A stretch of 64,000 bases of DNA from contig OX377204.1 of assembly GCA_947396885.1 (NCBI GenBank), positions 48,533,139 to 48,597,138 on the forward strand, in the 5' to 3' direction. The DNA is from Heligmosomoides polygyrus polygyrus. Taxonomy: Eukaryota > Nematoda > Chromadorea > Rhabditida > Heligmosomidae. Position 1 is the first letter of the stretch. Each line of letters begins with the position of its first letter. The notes below the pieces were generated by a model. That model saw nothing but the letters and a program-made list of their open reading frames with translations, was not told the DNA's origin and did no database searches. Position numbers and translations under genes: made by a program. Below are positions 46,096-57,900 of this stretch, in pieces.

Positions 46096-46666
46096 AGATC
46101 ATGTTCGTTGTGAATGGTTCGAAGCGCCATTGACCATCCTTAAATACAGTAAGCACAGGCGCAGGCGGACTCTCTGCGGGTAACGAGGGATTGGCCACCC
46201 CATGAGGTAAAGCTCTATGCGTGCAAGAATAAAATTAGCTCCATTGAAGTGCACGTGTAGAAGAGAGCAGGCGTCGTCTATCTGTTGTATTTTTATAGCA
46301 TGGCGAACATTCAAGGCATCTGGCTCAAGCATCTTACTGGCTTCTGAGACGTATGAAAGTCTCGAGAGATCAGGTGTTCATCAAGTTCTACCTTCGCGAA
46401 TGCTCGGCATTATCTTTACCAATTTTTCCTGTTTTATATAACTGTTACACTTATGCTTCATCAAAAGTCCTTTATCGAATGAACGAGAAATGGAAAAACC
46501 CCTTCATCGGTTTATTCAAATTTTAATTAATGGAATAGACGAGTTTCCTAGTTACTTGAATTCCGTGTGATCCAGTTTTTGGCCAACGTCGCTTAAAAAT
46601 AATGGAGTAATCCATCTCGTAACAAACTCCGAGTTTTATTTCATTTTATCGACCTACTCGAAATAC
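46096..46666. other. Unassigned stretch
   Basis: No gene or element recognised between repeat E1 and RTE-B copy 2. Confidence 0.4.
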
Positions 46667-46685
46667 ACCACGGATCTCCTTCGAT

Positions 46686-46705
46686 AGAGAGCCTTCGGGC
46701 TCTCT
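46686..46705 (+). other. 5'-terminal cUUCGg hairpin of RTE-B, copy 2
   Basis: agagagccttcgggctctct: a perfect 8-bp stem closed by the stable C(UUCG)G tetraloop, about 20 bases from the 5' end of the element. It is perfect also in the fragment at 53908-53927 and weakened in copy 1. Confidence 0.9.
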
Positions 46706-47171
46706 TGTTAAGAGGGATCTCGGGCCGCTTGTCGCAGGGCCACGTGGCGCGTCCCCGGGTGGTGGATAGGGGAATTAAACGCGAACCAAATGCGACCGTG
46801 TACTGCCAAGAGACGCAGGTGGGATGCAGGGGATGGACTCCTTGCTCCTGCTGTGTCGGGTCGATGCGTTCCTTGTGCGTGGGAGCGGCATGTTCGTGCA
46901 CAGTGTGCGTGGATGTGTCCGTGACTGTGCGGATTGTAACTGTGTCGGCTCGGCCAAAAGCTTGCATTCGGTAGACTGGGAGTACATGTAAGACGATTCG
47001 AGGCCACCTTAAGTCTCGCCCCGTCCCTTCGGGCAGTCTGGCCGGCTGCCCGGAGTACCCCGCCCGCACGACAGAGCCTGACTAGCTACCCGTGTTGTAC
47101 TCCAGTCAAACACAGCAGCACTAAAGGGCCTCATTCCCCTGACCCCGAAAGAGCCCCCCATTTCTGCAGCG

Positions 47172-48044
47172 ATGGGAAAGACGAGTACGGAGAGGCTGCT
47201 AAAATCTCAGGGCCTAACCAGGCTGCGCAAACTGAGAAGGACTAGGATGACGATCTGTACTTACAACGCCCGCACGCTTGCGTCGGAAGCATCCGTCGAG
47301 GACCTGATGATGCAAGCCAGAAAGATCAAGTACGACGTCATCGGACTGACCGAGACGAGAAGACATCACCCCCTACACGCCGCCTACGACTCCGGAGAAG
47401 AACTGTTCCTCGGAACATGCGACAGCAGGGGAGTAGGCGGCGTTGGTGTCCTCGTCAACACGCACTTGGCCATGAACATCGATTCGTACGAGTCTCTGAC
47501 AAGCCGAATCGGACGTCTGCGACTGAAGCGATGTGGCTCCGCGCCAGCCTTGACTGTGTTCGTCGCGTATGCCCCAACATCCGACTACGACGACGATGAC
47601 GTCGAGGCCTTCTACATGGAGCTGGAGAAGTTCTATAAGGAAGATCACACCTTCTACAAGGTGATCGTCGGCGACTTCAACGCCAAGATCGGGCCACGAA
47701 GGTCGCCGGAAGAACTTCACATCGGAACCCACGGTTTGGAGTGGAACGAGCAAGGTGAAAGGCTGTCTGAGTTTATCATGTCGACCAAGACCATCCATGG
47801 AAATTCGCAGTTCCAGAAGCCTCCCTCCCTACGATGGACCTGGGAATCCCCCGGTGGCCAGTTCCACAACGAGATCGACCACATCATCTTCAATCGCAAG
47901 TATTGCCTGACCGACGTCTCCGTTGTCCCCAAGTTCTACACGGGATCGGACCACCGCCTCCTTCGCGCGAGGTTTCGCTTTTCGCGTCAAGGAGAGAAGG
48001 CCGCGAAGTTCAAGAAGAGTAGTCCCAGAACGACCATCAACTGA
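47172..48044 (+). pseudogene. RTE-B endonuclease domain, copy 2
   Basis: Starts MGKTSTERLLKSQGLTRLRK at ATG 47172. Motifs: [83 protein letters not shown] and TGSDHRLLRARF. These are the metal-binding E, the GDFN, IDH and SDH catalytic motifs. The frame ends at a TGA (48042-48044) where copy 1 has a tryptophan codon (TGG). Without this stop it would continue into the reverse transcriptase in the same frame. Sequence identity with copy 1 is high. Confidence 0.9.
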
Positions 48045-50086
48045 GAAATCTACACCTCTCTTGTCGGCCTTTGGGAAGATGCCGTCATGGACAACGTCGA
48101 CGAGGAATACGATCGCTTCGACGACCATCTCCACGATAGTGCTAAGGGAGCCGAGAGCTTGAAGACCACCATGAGACGCCTGTCTCCGGAAACTCTCTAG
48201 CTGATACGCCAGCGTGGAGCAGCACGAGCGTCAGGCAACTACCAACTGACGTCCGAGCTTGCAAAGCTATGCAGAGCGGCGATAAAGGAAGATCTCAAGG
48301 AGAGAAGGGCGGAAGTGTTGGCTGAAGCAGCAGAGGCAGGGCTGAGCATCCGCAATGCCCGCCGGAACTTCGCCAACTTCAAGACCAAGATGGCCGCTCT
48401 CCGACGTCCTGACGGAACCATCACCTCTTCCAGAAGGACCATGGAGAAAGTCATCCACGACTTCTACTCCGATCTCTTCGATAGCCACGTCCACCTGCCC
48501 CCATGCCATCTTCCGCAGGATGGATACGTTGTTCCCCCTGTTCTCCCTTCCGAGACCCGACACGCCATCTCGTCGGTGAAGAAACGTACAGCACCCGGTC
48601 CCGACAGGATCAGACCCGAACACCTGAAGAACCTCCCGCCAGCGCTCATCAACACCCTGGTGCGGCTCTTCTCGCGCTACCTGTCGGAGTGCAAGGTTCC
48701 ATCTCAGAGGAAAACCATCAAGACCGTCTTGCTGTACAAGAAGGGAGACGTGCGCGACATTGGCAACTATCGCCCGATCTGCCCGCTGTCCGTAGTCTAC
48801 AAGCTGTTCACTCGAGTCATCCTGAAGAGGATCAGCAGAAAGCTGGACGAAAGACAGCCATGCGAACAAGCAGGATTTCCGAGAGGATTTAGCACGATCG
48901 ACCAAATACACACCATTACGAAGCTCATCGAAGTGTCGCGAGAGTACAAGCTGCCGCTTTGCCTTACGTTCATCGACCTGAAGAAGGCATTCGACTCCGT
49001 CGAGACTGAAGCAGTCATGGAAGCCCTGCTCACTCAGGGCCTTCCTACTCAGTACATCAGAGTCTTTCGAGAGCTGTACAGTGGATTCACGACCAAGATC
49101 TCACCATTCTACAACGACGTCGTCATTGACGTGAAGAGAGGGGTTCGGCATGCGGATACCATATCCCCGAAGCTCTTCAGCGCCACCCTCGAAAACGTCA
49201 TGCGCGAACTAGATTGTAAAGACATGGGAGTGAAGGACGACGGCCAGCAGCTGCACCATCTTCGTTTCGCTGACGACATCGTGCTCATAACACCGAGCAT
49301 CAGCCAGGCGGAGCGAATGCTGGCCGACTTCGATCGTGTATGCGGGAACGTTGGACTGAAGCTGAATCTTACGAAGACGATGTTCATGAAGAACGGATGG
49401 GTTTCTGATGCCCCATTCTCGCTCAACGGAACGAACATCTCCGAATGCTCCAGCTATGTGTATTGGGTCGCGAAGTCAACATGGCCAACGACCTAGCACC
49501 AGAGCTGAGCAGGAGGAAACGAGCGGCTTGGGGAGCTTTCAAGAACGTCGAAGAAGTCGTGAAGAAGACAAAGAACGTCCGACTCCGTGCCCGTCTATTC
49601 GACTCCACTGTTCTTCCTGCCCTAACATACGCCTCAGAGACCTGGGCTATACCAAAGCAGGATGAACACGCGATCAGCGTCGCGCAGCGTGGAATCGAGA
49701 GGACGATGCTCGGAGTGACACGACTCACGCAAGTGAGAGAAGGCCTCCGGAGTTCCGAGCTTCGCCGACGTTCGAAGATCAGAGACGCTGTCGCATGGGC
49801 CAAGTCGTCGAAAATTAGGTGGGCCGGCCACGTAATGCGATTCGCAGACACCCGCTGGACGAGAGCCGTTACCGACTGGATTCCGCGGGATGTCAAAAGA
49901 ACACCAGGACGCCCACCAACGCGTTGGTCGGACTTCTTCGTAAAAGCCCTGAACGACCGATATGACGCTCTTCGTGTCCCTCGAGCGAGGAGGATCCATT
50001 GGACCACTCTGGCACGCGACAGGGACGAATGGAGACGCTGCTGGCGCACGCTCGAGCAAGTCGATGATCAACGGGACGACAGGTGA
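48045..50086 (+). pseudogene. RTE-B reverse transcriptase, copy 2 (one stop, one frameshift)
   Basis: After a linker with TAG at 48198-48200 (copy 1 has GAG), the frame is open from 48201 to near 49463. It has KKRTAPGPDRIRPEHLKNLP, NYRPICPLSVVYKLFTRVIL, PLCLTFIDLKKAFDSVETEA (motif A), GVRHADTISPKLFSATLENV (motif B region, Q-G replaced), HHLRFADDIVLITPSISQAE (catalytic FADD) and LKLNLTKTMFMKNG. One base is missing near 49463 (tgtattgggtc against tgtatctgggtc in copy 1). The C-terminus continues in a new frame: REVNMANDLAPELSRRKRAA, KIRWAGHVMRFADTRW and PGRPPTRWSDFF to the stop at 50086. Confidence 0.9.
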
Positions 50087-50179
50087 TACAGGTGATATAT
50101 ATAATATACAAGTACCTCAAAATAACATGAAAGAACTAGGAATAGTCATGACATAATGTACTCCTCACAACAAAAGATC

Positions 50180-51441
50180 AAGCAACCAAAGTGTATAATT
50201 ACATGCCCAACCTTAACGAATCTGACATCTTACGTAAACACAACCTTTTTAATACGAATAACGGTTTAAGAATTAACAGTGACATTCATCTACTGCCATA
50301 ATCTACTGTCTACCTAAAATGCACAAGGACCCAATAAGTTTCAGATTTATTACAGGCGCATCCAAGAGTGGTATTAAAATCTTGCACTACAATTACAATG
50401 TATATTCATATTTGTTAAGAAGCATTTCATTAACTACTGTAGCATCGTAGTTAACCAAAGTAGATCTACGAAGATATATTGGGCAATTAATAATACAGAT
50501 ATTGCCTAGGAACTAAACGCACTACAAGACGACCAGATAAACTCTATTCGGCGGTCTTTAAAGATATGTTTACTAACCTACCTCATAAGACTATCTTAGA
50601 CAAAATAGCGGTTCTACTCAAAATCTGTTTCAAAAATGGCAATAAAAATTTCATAGCCTGTAATGGATACAGAACATTTTACACTAATGAAACAAATTTG
50701 AATTCTCGATACAAAATATTTAATATGCAAGACATTATGCATTATGTTAATTTCTTACTTAAAAATAGCTTCGTGGTATTCAGCTCAACAATTTTTAGAC
50801 AAAATAAAGGTGTTCCTCAAGGAGATAACTTTAGTCCGCTACTTGCAGATATCACAATGTCTATATTGGAATACGAATTCTCTAAATCGTTTGTCGCTAG
50901 TAGTAGTAACATATTCATACCATACAGATACATGGATGATCTACTTGTAGTTCATAACTTCAACAAAAAGCATGTGGACGGTATTTCAAAGCTAGTCTAT
51001 AAAGATACTCTGGAATTGAAAAAGGCGCATATTAATGAACATCACTGCAATTATTTGGACATTACATTAAGAATTATCAATAATAGAATAGAAACAAGAA
51101 TGTACAATAAAACAGATGATTTCAACTTTAAAGTTTTAAGGTTTCCACATTCTACGTCAGCAGTCTCCATAAATATCAAAAAAGCTATAATTTTATCGGA
51201 AACAAGAACAACAAACACTTGTTCTGACCTAGAGAGTTTTCTAGAAAAAATCGTTGAATTTAAAAATATTTTGAAGCATAACGAATACACAAAAGAGTTC
51301 ATTATTTCGAACATAATTAAATGTTTATATGAACACAGATTTATATATATTAGAAGTTCAAATTTTATAAAGTTAAAGACAATCTATCTATATTTTTACG
51401 AAAAACTTTTGATGAAACAACTGTATAATATATTTATTTAA
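50180..51441 (+). pseudogene. Penelope-like (possibly Naiad-type) reverse transcriptase, 5' part broken
   Basis: From ATG 50566 the frame is open for 291 codons: MFTNLPHKTILDKI, FRQNKGVPQGDNFSPLLADI (motif B-like), PYRYMDDLLVVHNF (catalytic Y-M-D-D at about residues 122-125), HCNYLDITLRI and RMYNKTDDFNFKVLRFPHS. Upstream pieces with YCLPKMHKDPISFRFITGAS match the N-terminal finger block of the same family (L-P-K-M-H-K), but stops and a frameshift near 50545 separate them. The combination is, from memory, that of Penelope-like elements with a permuted layout. No GIY-YIG endonuclease was found; RTE-B copy 2 ends 90 bp upstream. The composition (about 70% AT) differs sharply from the neighbouring RTE. 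Confidence 0.7.
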
Positions 51442-51605
51442 TATACAATATAAATTAATAATATTATACAATAATTAAAACGATACCGTTTTGTTTTGCT
51501 GTTAGTTTTATTGCACTCTGTTTTCTACACTAAGTATAGTTATGCAACCCATCTTAATGATACAACCAGCTTTGCCATATTTGAATTATAAATGATAATT
51601 AGTTT

Positions 51606-51608
<3 letters not shown>

Positions 51609-51641
<33 letters not shown>
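51609..51641. repeat. (AT)n microsatellite
   Basis: About 16 uninterrupted TA dinucleotides. Confidence 0.95.
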
Positions 51642-51645
<4 letters not shown>

Positions 51646-52208
51646 GTCTATTGATACACACTTCCTTATTTGTAAATGTGCCACTACGGAGTGCGATGAT
51701 TGGCAAAATGGTAAGTCGTTCAATATTAAGCAGTCATAATAATACAATAAAGGTATTAATAATATTGATAACTAGAAAGGTTATGATGGTTATAATAATT
51801 ATATACTAGATAATTAATCATACATAATAAATTATAATTAAACATAATACAATAAATATATATAATTATAAAAATTATATTTAAAAATATTATATATAAA
51901 TACATTTTGTATTTAATTTTATATTTTATATTTATCTTTTATATATAAATACACCTTTTAATTAATCCCTTTCAATATATATGATCACCTTTGATACCTC
52001 TTTAAGTTATATCTTTTTATTTACATTTAAAAAAATTTTCTACTCCTATATTTTTCTCTTCTGAAACTTTCAACTTTCTCATGTAGAGTGTAGTTCTTTA
52101 TCCTTTCATATTCATTCTCTTCTATTCTATTCTTCTTTCTCTTCTGACTCCTCCTTTCCATTTTCCTATCTCTCCTCGCACAAACAGATTTCAAAGATAT
52201 CTTAAAAT

Positions 52209-52290
52209 GTGCTCCTCTTCTTCACTGAAGAGCCACGGGAGGAGCATTACTCAAAGGTTCGTCTGAAGGCAGTGGCGAAACGAACCTTTT
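52209..52290 (+). ncRNA. Two consecutive hairpins, the second with a partial hammerhead-like core
   Basis: tgctcctc (52209) pairs with gaggagca (52240); inside it tcttc/gaaga forms a smaller stem. Next, aaaggttcgt (52253) pairs with acgaaccttt (52280), and the loop reads ctgaaggcagtggcgaa. CTGAAG..GC..GC.GAAAC resembles the CUGANGA-stem II-GAAA core of hammerhead ribozymes, which Penelope-like elements are known to carry. The A after G8 is replaced, and a stem I is not visible, so it is at best a decayed or variant motif. Confidence 0.4.
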
Positions 52291-52400
52291 ATGTTTTATG
52301 ATTTGTGACATATCATTCTTTTAATTAATTTAAAATTTTTTATTATTTTACACCTTTGTTTACTTCTTTGAAATTTACATTTCGTTATGTTTTATATTCT

Positions 52401-52936
52401 AAGCGCCCCTGTCGAATATTGATTTGGCGGGTGAGTTGGCAACGGGTTCGTACGTTAGGTACCTCCCTGAGTTACGGTAGCGCGACACCGCTGCCCGCTG
52501 CGCCCCCGATTACGGTAACGTGGCGGGGGGTTGTTGACCCCGCCTTGGACGAGGTGCAACGGATAAACAGAGAACAACATGCGCTGTGGAGCAGACTTTC
52601 TGTCGTAGGGTGTTGACTGGCGACTTTGTTCATTTCTTGCTTTTTTCTCTTTGCCCACCTAGTTTTGAAAACACAGTAGTTGAAAAGGGAAACATGGCCT
52701 GAGAGAAAGCTACAAAGCTGTCGTAACTAAAAAAGTGTAAAAAATCAAGAAACTTGGCGCGTTGCTCCTATTATCACTTCGACTTTGTAATTCAGAGGCG
52801 GCATGTGGTCGAGCCAAAAACTTGTAGAAAAGAAGAGTACAGAGCAAAAAATAAAAAGGGGTCAGGTTCTGTATGATTCTGCACGGAATATGCTCCATGA
52901 CAGCAATGCGCGCTCTGCTCAATCGCCTTATCTCTT
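52401..52936. other. Unassigned stretch
   Basis: No gene family recognised. A GC-richer patch lies at 52440-52570. Confidence 0.4.
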
Positions 52937-53435
52937 AAAGGAAGGTCAATGAGCATCCCGTGGCAATTTTAAAAGTGATCAATTGTGTGTTGTAGGGGAC
53001 TGTAAGAGGAGCGCCGTAGTAGTTTTCAAATTTCCTGCCGACACTTGGGTAGGTCAAAAATTGCAAAAAACCGTATCACTTCAGTGCGGGCCTATAAAGC
53101 CAAACTGACGCCTGGAACTGCCATTTCGTGGCTATATTCTGCGTTTCATAATTTGCTTGTTAGCCGTGCAGTAATCGAAGCTGAGGTGCGCCGCATCACA
53201 AAGATGGCAGAACTGACTGGATGGCCGAGTGGATACGAGGGCAGACTTGCAGGCGAGGGGTTAGGGGTTCGGATCCGTAGGGTGTGTTCCTGTATTGCTG
53301 GGCTTGCTCGATCCGGTTTTGTCGATGTAAAGTGTACATTGACCACGGTATTGTACCATACTGATATTGTAACCTTATTTTAACCTGGGTGTTACGATAT
53401 AAAAAAAATAAAAATAAAGCAACAGCGTTCATAAT
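52937..53435 (+). repeat. tRNA-like repeat family S1, single copy, plus strand
   Basis: Head aaaggaaggtcaatgagcat, gggtaggtcaaaaattgcaa, tRNA-like core with A box ggatggccgagtggatacg (53219) and B box ggggttcggatcc (53264), then the tail taaccttattttaacctggg and an A-rich run ending aacagcgttcataat. It matches 60185-60737 in inverse orientation including the tail, so this is probably the full unit. Confidence 0.85.
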
Positions 53436-53455
53436 AGATATAATAGGCTACAGAA

Positions 53456-53945
53456 ATGGGGGCTCTTTCGAGGTTAGGGGAATGAGGCCCTTTAGTCCTG
53501 CTGTGTTTGACTGCAATACAACACGGGTAGCTAGTCAGGGTCTGTCGTGCGGGCGAAGAACTCCGGGCAAAGCCAGACTGCCCGAAGGGACGGGGCGAGG
53601 CTTTTGAGGTGGCCTCGAATCGCCTTACGATGTCTCCCAGTCCACCGAGTGCAAGCTTTTGGCCGGGTCGACACAGATAGAATCCGCACAGGCGCGAACA
53701 CATCCACGCACACTGTGCATGAACATGCCGCTCCCACGCACAACGCGTCGACCCGATACAGCAGGTGCAAGGAGTCCATCCCCTGCATCCCACCTGCGTC
53801 TCTGGGCAGTACACGGTCTCATTTGGTTCGCGTTTTCGTTCCCCTATCCACCACCAGGGGTCGCGCCACGTGGCTCTGCGACTAGCGGCCCGAGATCCCT
53901 CTTAACAAGAGAGCCCGAAGGCTCTCTATCTAGGGAGATCCGTGA
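53456..53945 (-). mobile_element. RTE-B 5'-end fragment without a 3' part
   Basis: The minus strand matches the first 490 bases of family B, from cacggatctccctagataga (53945) to cccccatttctg (53457), just before the start codon of the element. No coding or 3' sequence follows. LINE fragments normally lose the 5' end, so the reverse pattern is unusual. Confidence 0.88.
53908..53927 (-). other. 5'-terminal cUUCGg hairpin of RTE-B, fragment copy
   Basis: The same perfect 8-bp stem and UUCG loop as at 46686-46705. Confidence 0.9.
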
Positions 53946-54636
53946 ATAATTATGCACACTAATTAATTAATTAAAATAATAATAAATATAAATAAAATTA
54001 TTAATTAATAACTACTGTAAATAAATAAAACGATAAGCAAATAAATAATAATTAAAAATTAAGATAAATCTTTTTATTCATTTTTTCAGTCTTTCCTCGA
54101 CTTTTGGAGCCCTGAAGTACAGTAGTGCTGACAGACTCACCGTCAATGCCCAACGAAAACGGTCAAGATAAAGAATATTACCTATTTTGAAGTTGGGACA
54201 GGCCCTTGAATGCTGCCGAAACTGCGAAGAAAAGTCGCCTGTTCTCTCATTCAAAAAGAGAGATTGGTACGTTATACTTTCTCTCTAGAAGTTGAAGAGG
54301 GGTCGAAAAAATCAATCATAAATATAATAATTAATTGAATAAATAAAATATAATTGTAATGTAATTAATAACAAAAATGTAATTAATAATAAAATATAAT
54401 GAATAAAATTAAAATTAAAACATTAAACATATAACAAAAACAACAACGAAAACAACTATAAAAACAAAAACATATATAAAACAAATTTTTCATCTAATTT
54501 TTTCATTTTATCTCCGATATTTGGAGTCATGAAGTACAGTCGTGCTGACAGTCCCACCGTCAATACCTAACGAAGACAGTCAAAACAAAGAATACCATCT
54601 ATTTTGTACGCAAACGAAAATCAATGGCCAACCGAA
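53946..54636. repeat. AT-rich stretch with a direct repeat of about 130 bp
   Basis: 54071-54195 and 54487-54610 share cttttggagccctgaagtac / gatatttggagtcatgaagt, acagt(a/c)gtgctgacag and caccgtcaat(g/a)cc(c/t)aacga. Between them is AT-rich filler. No coding potential. Confidence 0.7.
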
Positions 54637-54985
54637 TGTACAATACCCACCATAAGGATTGGAAAAAGGGCGCGGTAGGCGCGTTATCAGCGTTCTTTTT
54701 GTTCCTTTGCCATAACTCTATTCATTTTCATCCTTTCCTAGAAAATTTTCCAGATATGAGATCAGATTGAAAAGGACTACCCAATGGTCTGGATTAATTT
54801 TGCTCTACCTAAATTTTGAGCACCCATTTTTCCCAAGTACCAGAGGACGCTCGTAAACGAGCGGCGTCTTTGCTAATTACACCCTATGGACATCTCTGCA
54901 CCCAAACCTGAGAATGAATCTGCTGTTCTGACCTTCCTGCGCAGCGATAGAAAACTGCATTGTTGGATGAATGAAATTAACTTCC
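54637..54985 (+). repeat. Repeat F, left copy
   Basis: Reverse complement of 59865-60187: accataaggattggaaaaag, gcgttatcagcgttcttttt, gaggacgctcgtaaacgagc, actgcattgttgg. The pair lies 5.5 kb apart in opposite orientation. Confidence 0.85.
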
Positions 54986-57900
54986 TTGTTGTAAACCTCG
55001 ATAGATATGGTAGTGCAACACAAGCTGCTGTGCTCCACTTCAATAACAGACAAAGGCCTCTTAAGTTCATGAATAACTCGGTTTAGTTTTTCTTTTGTTT
55101 AGCCCTGTGTCTTCGCCTATTTGTGAAGTCGTGTTTCAACAACCAAGTTCGGTGCCTCCTTTTCAAAGTATCTCGTCGCAAAATGCAGGCACCAAATTCT
55201 AGTCTAACCCTGACATATTGGCTTTACACTAAAGGCGTGACAATGCTGGATTCGGTTTTTTTTTTCTCACAGTAAATTGATGCCAACATGCAAAAATCGT
55301 TGGTGAGGGACCTTTTGTCTCTTGCTATTGTGACCTTTACCATACTGCACCAATGATTTTATCACTCTTTGCTACATTGACAATAGTTCATGCTATTTTG
55401 CACCTAGTCACAACGGGTATTGCTTACTGTTTCGCGTTATTTTTTCAATGATAACTGCTGCTTTGAAAAAGCGAGCAGTAAAAGTTGTCGTGAAGGGAAA
55501 ATAAAATATTCAGAATCCCCCCTTTAACTGTAAGGAATAATTAAAGATCTAACAACTCTAGGCTTTGTGAAAACACTCACTCTTTTGCTTTAACTTCATC
55601 TTAAAACTATATAATATAATACTGTTGTACTGTTATAATAATAATATAATAATAATATATAATATATAATAATACTGTTGTAAGGGGCATGCGTGGCTCT
55701 AAATTGTGAAGCTGTTTTCAGTGAGATTGTGTTTTCAATAGGAGATCCACAAAATGCAAATAAACTCCGAATTAATCACTTTAAATAAAGTGGAATTCCA
55801 AAGTAAAATTACTCTTCTGTGCAAAATTGCCTTCTTCCATTCAATGTGTTAGTTTGCAGGGAATCTTCGATTGCCTGTCTCCACTTTGCCAAATAATAAA
55901 ACAGCGCACTTATGTGGCTTGTGAATGTTTGACATGTGATGACCTATTTAACAGTGATACCGTTGAGCTTTCCTCTCTTTTTTCTTTCAGTAATATGTTA
56001 TTCAGAGCGTTAGAAAAACATCTTCTAAGGCTCTGAATAATATCTTACTGCTTTGGATAGATAAGTAAATAAATAAATAATTAAGAATTCTCAACATATC
56101 CGATTTGTCAGCCCGTTCTTCTTCAAATTTGGATAGCACGGTTTTTCTAGCACGAATCAGTTTATCTGTTTTAAATTAAACCAAAGAAACGTACGTTGGC
56201 AGCCACAGATGCAAAGAGCACAGAAAAGAATGTAAGCGTCGGTCGAATTGTTTGTTTTCTAAAGGTTCGGGCGCTTCTACGTGGAAGAAAAACTGAAGCG
56301 CAAAATATAACCTGGCAGACTGCCGTGATTTTCTCAAATAGATGAGAGAAGTGATAGAAAGAGGTAGTATTAGGGAAATTAAATAAGGCGATACCGCAGT
56401 GACAACTTTTCGCCAAACTACAATACCGCTCAAATTCTATTAAAGAAGGAAAGTTTGCTCCTTTATATTTACTGCAGTGGATTCCAGCTAATACTATTCG
56501 AATCATCTCTTCACTGCGCATTCGATGCTCCCAAGATGTGATCAGTTGGGCAACGTATGACCTAGTTATGGGGCATCTTCGTCTGGAGGGCCCCTAATTG
56601 ATTTACGATCTCTCCAAAACTGCCATTGGCGCCCACCTCGGTCACTCCACCAACCGATTTCAGTGAATTTGGGAATCCTTCATTTCTCTGAAGAGATCTG
56701 AGTTCAACCCGTTGAGACTGTTATAGTGACACTAAACACTGCTTAGCTGATCCTGATTTCACCGCATACTTAATCCAACTGCTCGCAAGGTCCACTTTCA
56801 AGGTGTCCTTTCTCACTAGCCACCCTCTCCTCTACAAGCATTTATCTACGCTGATTTAGCTGAGAAAAGCTCTTTTCAGGTCTGGTAAAATAGCTTCAAG
56901 AGCAAAAAAGCGTCCGCTTTAATGTATCTCCAAAAACGCTGCTTTTTCTCCACTGGACAGACTTTCCCCATGTCAAATTCGTTGTAGTGTGTACAAAAAA
57001 AAGCAGTGAAGCAGCTCCAACTTTTTTTCAGTGGACGATAGTATGGCCAGTATCCCAAAACTAGCAGCAAATAAGGCTAACTTTTTCCGGAGTGATAATT
57101 TTGTGGCCTCTGCCACCCAAATTTGGTACTTTATCTCGTTTTCTTCAATTTAACCTTGTGGTTGTTCTTGAAAGAGAAAATTGTTTGGTTAGCCATTTTG
57201 CCCGCGTCAATAGCTTCTCGGTGATATAATCCGGTCCAAATCCGAGTTAGTCGATATTTCACCTTTCCGCACACAGTCGCTTCTGAGAGTGGGACTTGGA
57301 CTCGGCCCGAGCCCTATGCTCGGCGGCCGAGTCGCGGGTGACCTTTGCTCGGTTCGCACCTCGGTGGGATACCCATTCGCAGTGCACTACCCCATTGGAG
57401 CAATAGAACCAACATCGATCGCTCTTTTGGGATTTGTCCCAGGAGTGCACAGTGAAATGTTAATGATTTATTTATTTATTTATTTGTTTATGCACTCATG
57501 GGATCGTCAAAAAGAAGAAAAAACAGCCAGCACTCCACAAAAGAGGACACTGTGGTTGGTATGTCAAGAACACAATAAAAGAACAAGGAAGTAAACAATA
57601 ATCTAGACAAAAAGACGTAGAAAACTGAGAAGTCATGAGTGTTTTGTCGATGTTGCTGATCCTGAAACACCTCAAAAAATTCATAAGCCTACAAACATAT
57701 TCTTCCTACGACGTAATATACTATACTGAAAGCGAGGAAGAGAACAGGCCTATACTGCGGCTCTACTTGACCTGAAAGTCTATCCGGACATAAAATTTGT
57801 CTGCAATATTAAAGAAATTGTGGCGATAATAAATACAATTAATTTAAAACTATAATTAAGAAACAACTGCCTCCCGACTTACATTACATAGAATCAATGG

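Larger units (their letters stand above)
46667..50093 (+). mobile_element. RTE-type non-LTR retrotransposon, family B, copy 2 (nearly intact)
   Basis: Full-length by comparison with copy 1, from cacggatctccttcgataga to the tail ggtgatacaggtgatatata. The coding region would be about 970 codons from ATG 47172 and is interrupted only at 48042, 48198 and near 49463 as far as I can see. It is the best template for the family in this window. Confidence 0.92.
51442..52400. other. AT-rich flank of the Penelope-like element
   Basis: Very AT-rich, no coding potential. Contains an (AT)n run at 51609-51641 and the structured segment at 52209-52290. Confidence 0.6.

Noticed and set aside
46667..46760. 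An HDV-like ribozyme at the 5' end of RTE-B
   Set aside because: I found no 3' strand complementary to the first seven bases at the required position, so the double pseudoknot cannot form.
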